This document shows, one piece after another, positions 63,740-64,000 of a stretch of 64,000 nucleotides of DNA. This DNA is from Clostridia bacterium. Lineage in GTDB: Bacteria > Bacillota > Clostridia > Oscillospirales > CAG-272. The notes beneath the pieces were generated by a model. That model had not been told where the DNA came from and made no database searches. It worked only from the letters and a program-made list of their open reading frames with translations. Within the stretch, counting starts at the first letter, position 1. Each line of letters begins with the position of its first letter. The position numbers and the translations under genes were made by a program. The stretch covers positions 99,869 to 163,868 of the forward strand of contig JAFXHH010000013.1 of assembly GCA_017536475.1 (NCBI GenBank). Reading direction: 5' to 3'.

Positions 63740-64000
63740 ATGGCAAAGGCTACATTTGAAAGAACAAAGCCCCACGTAAACATTGGTACTATCGGTCACG
63801 TTGACCACGGTAAGACCACTACAACCGCAGCTATCACCAAAGTTCTCGGTCTCGCAAACGGTAACGTTGAGTTCATGGCTTATGACCAGATCGACAACGC
63901 TCCCGAGGAGAGAGCAAGAGGTATCACAATCAACACCAGACACGTTGAGTACGAGACTGAAAACCGTCACTACGCTCACGTTGACTGCCCCGGCCACGCC
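63740..64000 (+). CDS. tuf: Elongation factor Tu, cut by the right edge
   Basis: The first 87 codons are present. [20 protein letters not shown] leads to the P loop [23 protein letters not shown] is switch I, and the window ends at VDCPGHA (G3). CGGAGG precedes ATG 63740 by ten nt. It delivers aminoacyl-tRNA to the ribosome. Last visible gene of the str operon, separated from fusA by a repeat element and two small hairpins. Confidence 0.98.
   Translation, partial: MAKATFERTKPHVNIGTIGHVDHGKTTTTAAITKVLGLANGNVEFMAYDQIDNAPEERARGITINTRHVEYETENRHYAHVDCPGHA

Overview
The window looks like chromosomal DNA of an endospore-forming Bacillota of class Clostridia, probably an uncultured gut or rumen lineage. 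The evidence is a spoIIAA-spoIIAB-sigF operon, spoVT, a SleC-like cortex-lysis operon, a T-box leader on tyrS, a two-gene (split) transketolase, an EF-G paralogue, and near-consensus sigma-A promoters. I cannot name a genus. I found no tRNA or rRNA gene, CRISPR array, prophage or insertion sequence.

Layout. 1-5 kb: an edge-truncated Sel1-repeat protein (-), then zapA and a U32 peptidase-family gene (+). 5-7.4 kb: a three-gene (-) operon whose products together resemble the parts of the germination enzyme SleC. 7.5-12.6 kb: rpmE, an SGNH esterase, hflX, a YigZ protein, a TatD nuclease and a PRPP-motif-degenerate phosphoribosyltransferase. 12.7-20.6 kb: an EF-G-like GTPase, an FAD oxidoreductase (-), the spoIIA operon, a small acidic protein and an M13 metallopeptidase. 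20.8-22.6 kb: tyrS (-) with a T-box leader and a 137-bp tandem duplication. 22.7-31.7 kb: pgeF, an MBOAT/DHHW O-acetylation pair, an ABC-F protein (-), gpsA and a secreted CHAP-domain protein (-). 31.8-42 kb: an Xre regulator behind a 16-codon leader ORF, a histidine phosphatase, a GH78-like glycosidase, trkA-trkH-tmk-yitT and a SASA-domain lipoprotein. 42-50 kb: spoVT (-), a CapD-like sugar dehydratase, a class I lysyl-tRNA synthetase fused to a tRNA-binding domain (-), and an AraC regulator with a DUF5722-like lipoprotein (-). 50-64 kb: transketolase, rpoB-rpoC and the str operon rpsL-rpsG-fusA-tuf, with tuf cut by the right edge.

The most unusual material is non-coding. Three roughly 70-nt elements follow the stop codons of the EF-G-like gene, sigF and tyrS by 9-16 nt, always in the gene's sense direction. 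Each is a near-perfect 21-23-bp inverted repeat with a tiny loop, then a C-rich spacer, then a short segment complementary to the hairpin apex. One copy shows an apparent compensating change. A second, similarly built repeat occurs after fusA and, tandemly duplicated, in the tyrS leader.

Promoters are strikingly uniform: eighteen can be placed with exactly 17 nt between -35 and -10, several with perfect TTGACA and TATAAT. Most genes are ordinary housekeeping or sporulation genes. The surface and carbohydrate genes (MBOAT/DHHW, CHAP, SASA, DUF5722/AraC, GH78, CapD) suggest a host- or plant-glycan environment.
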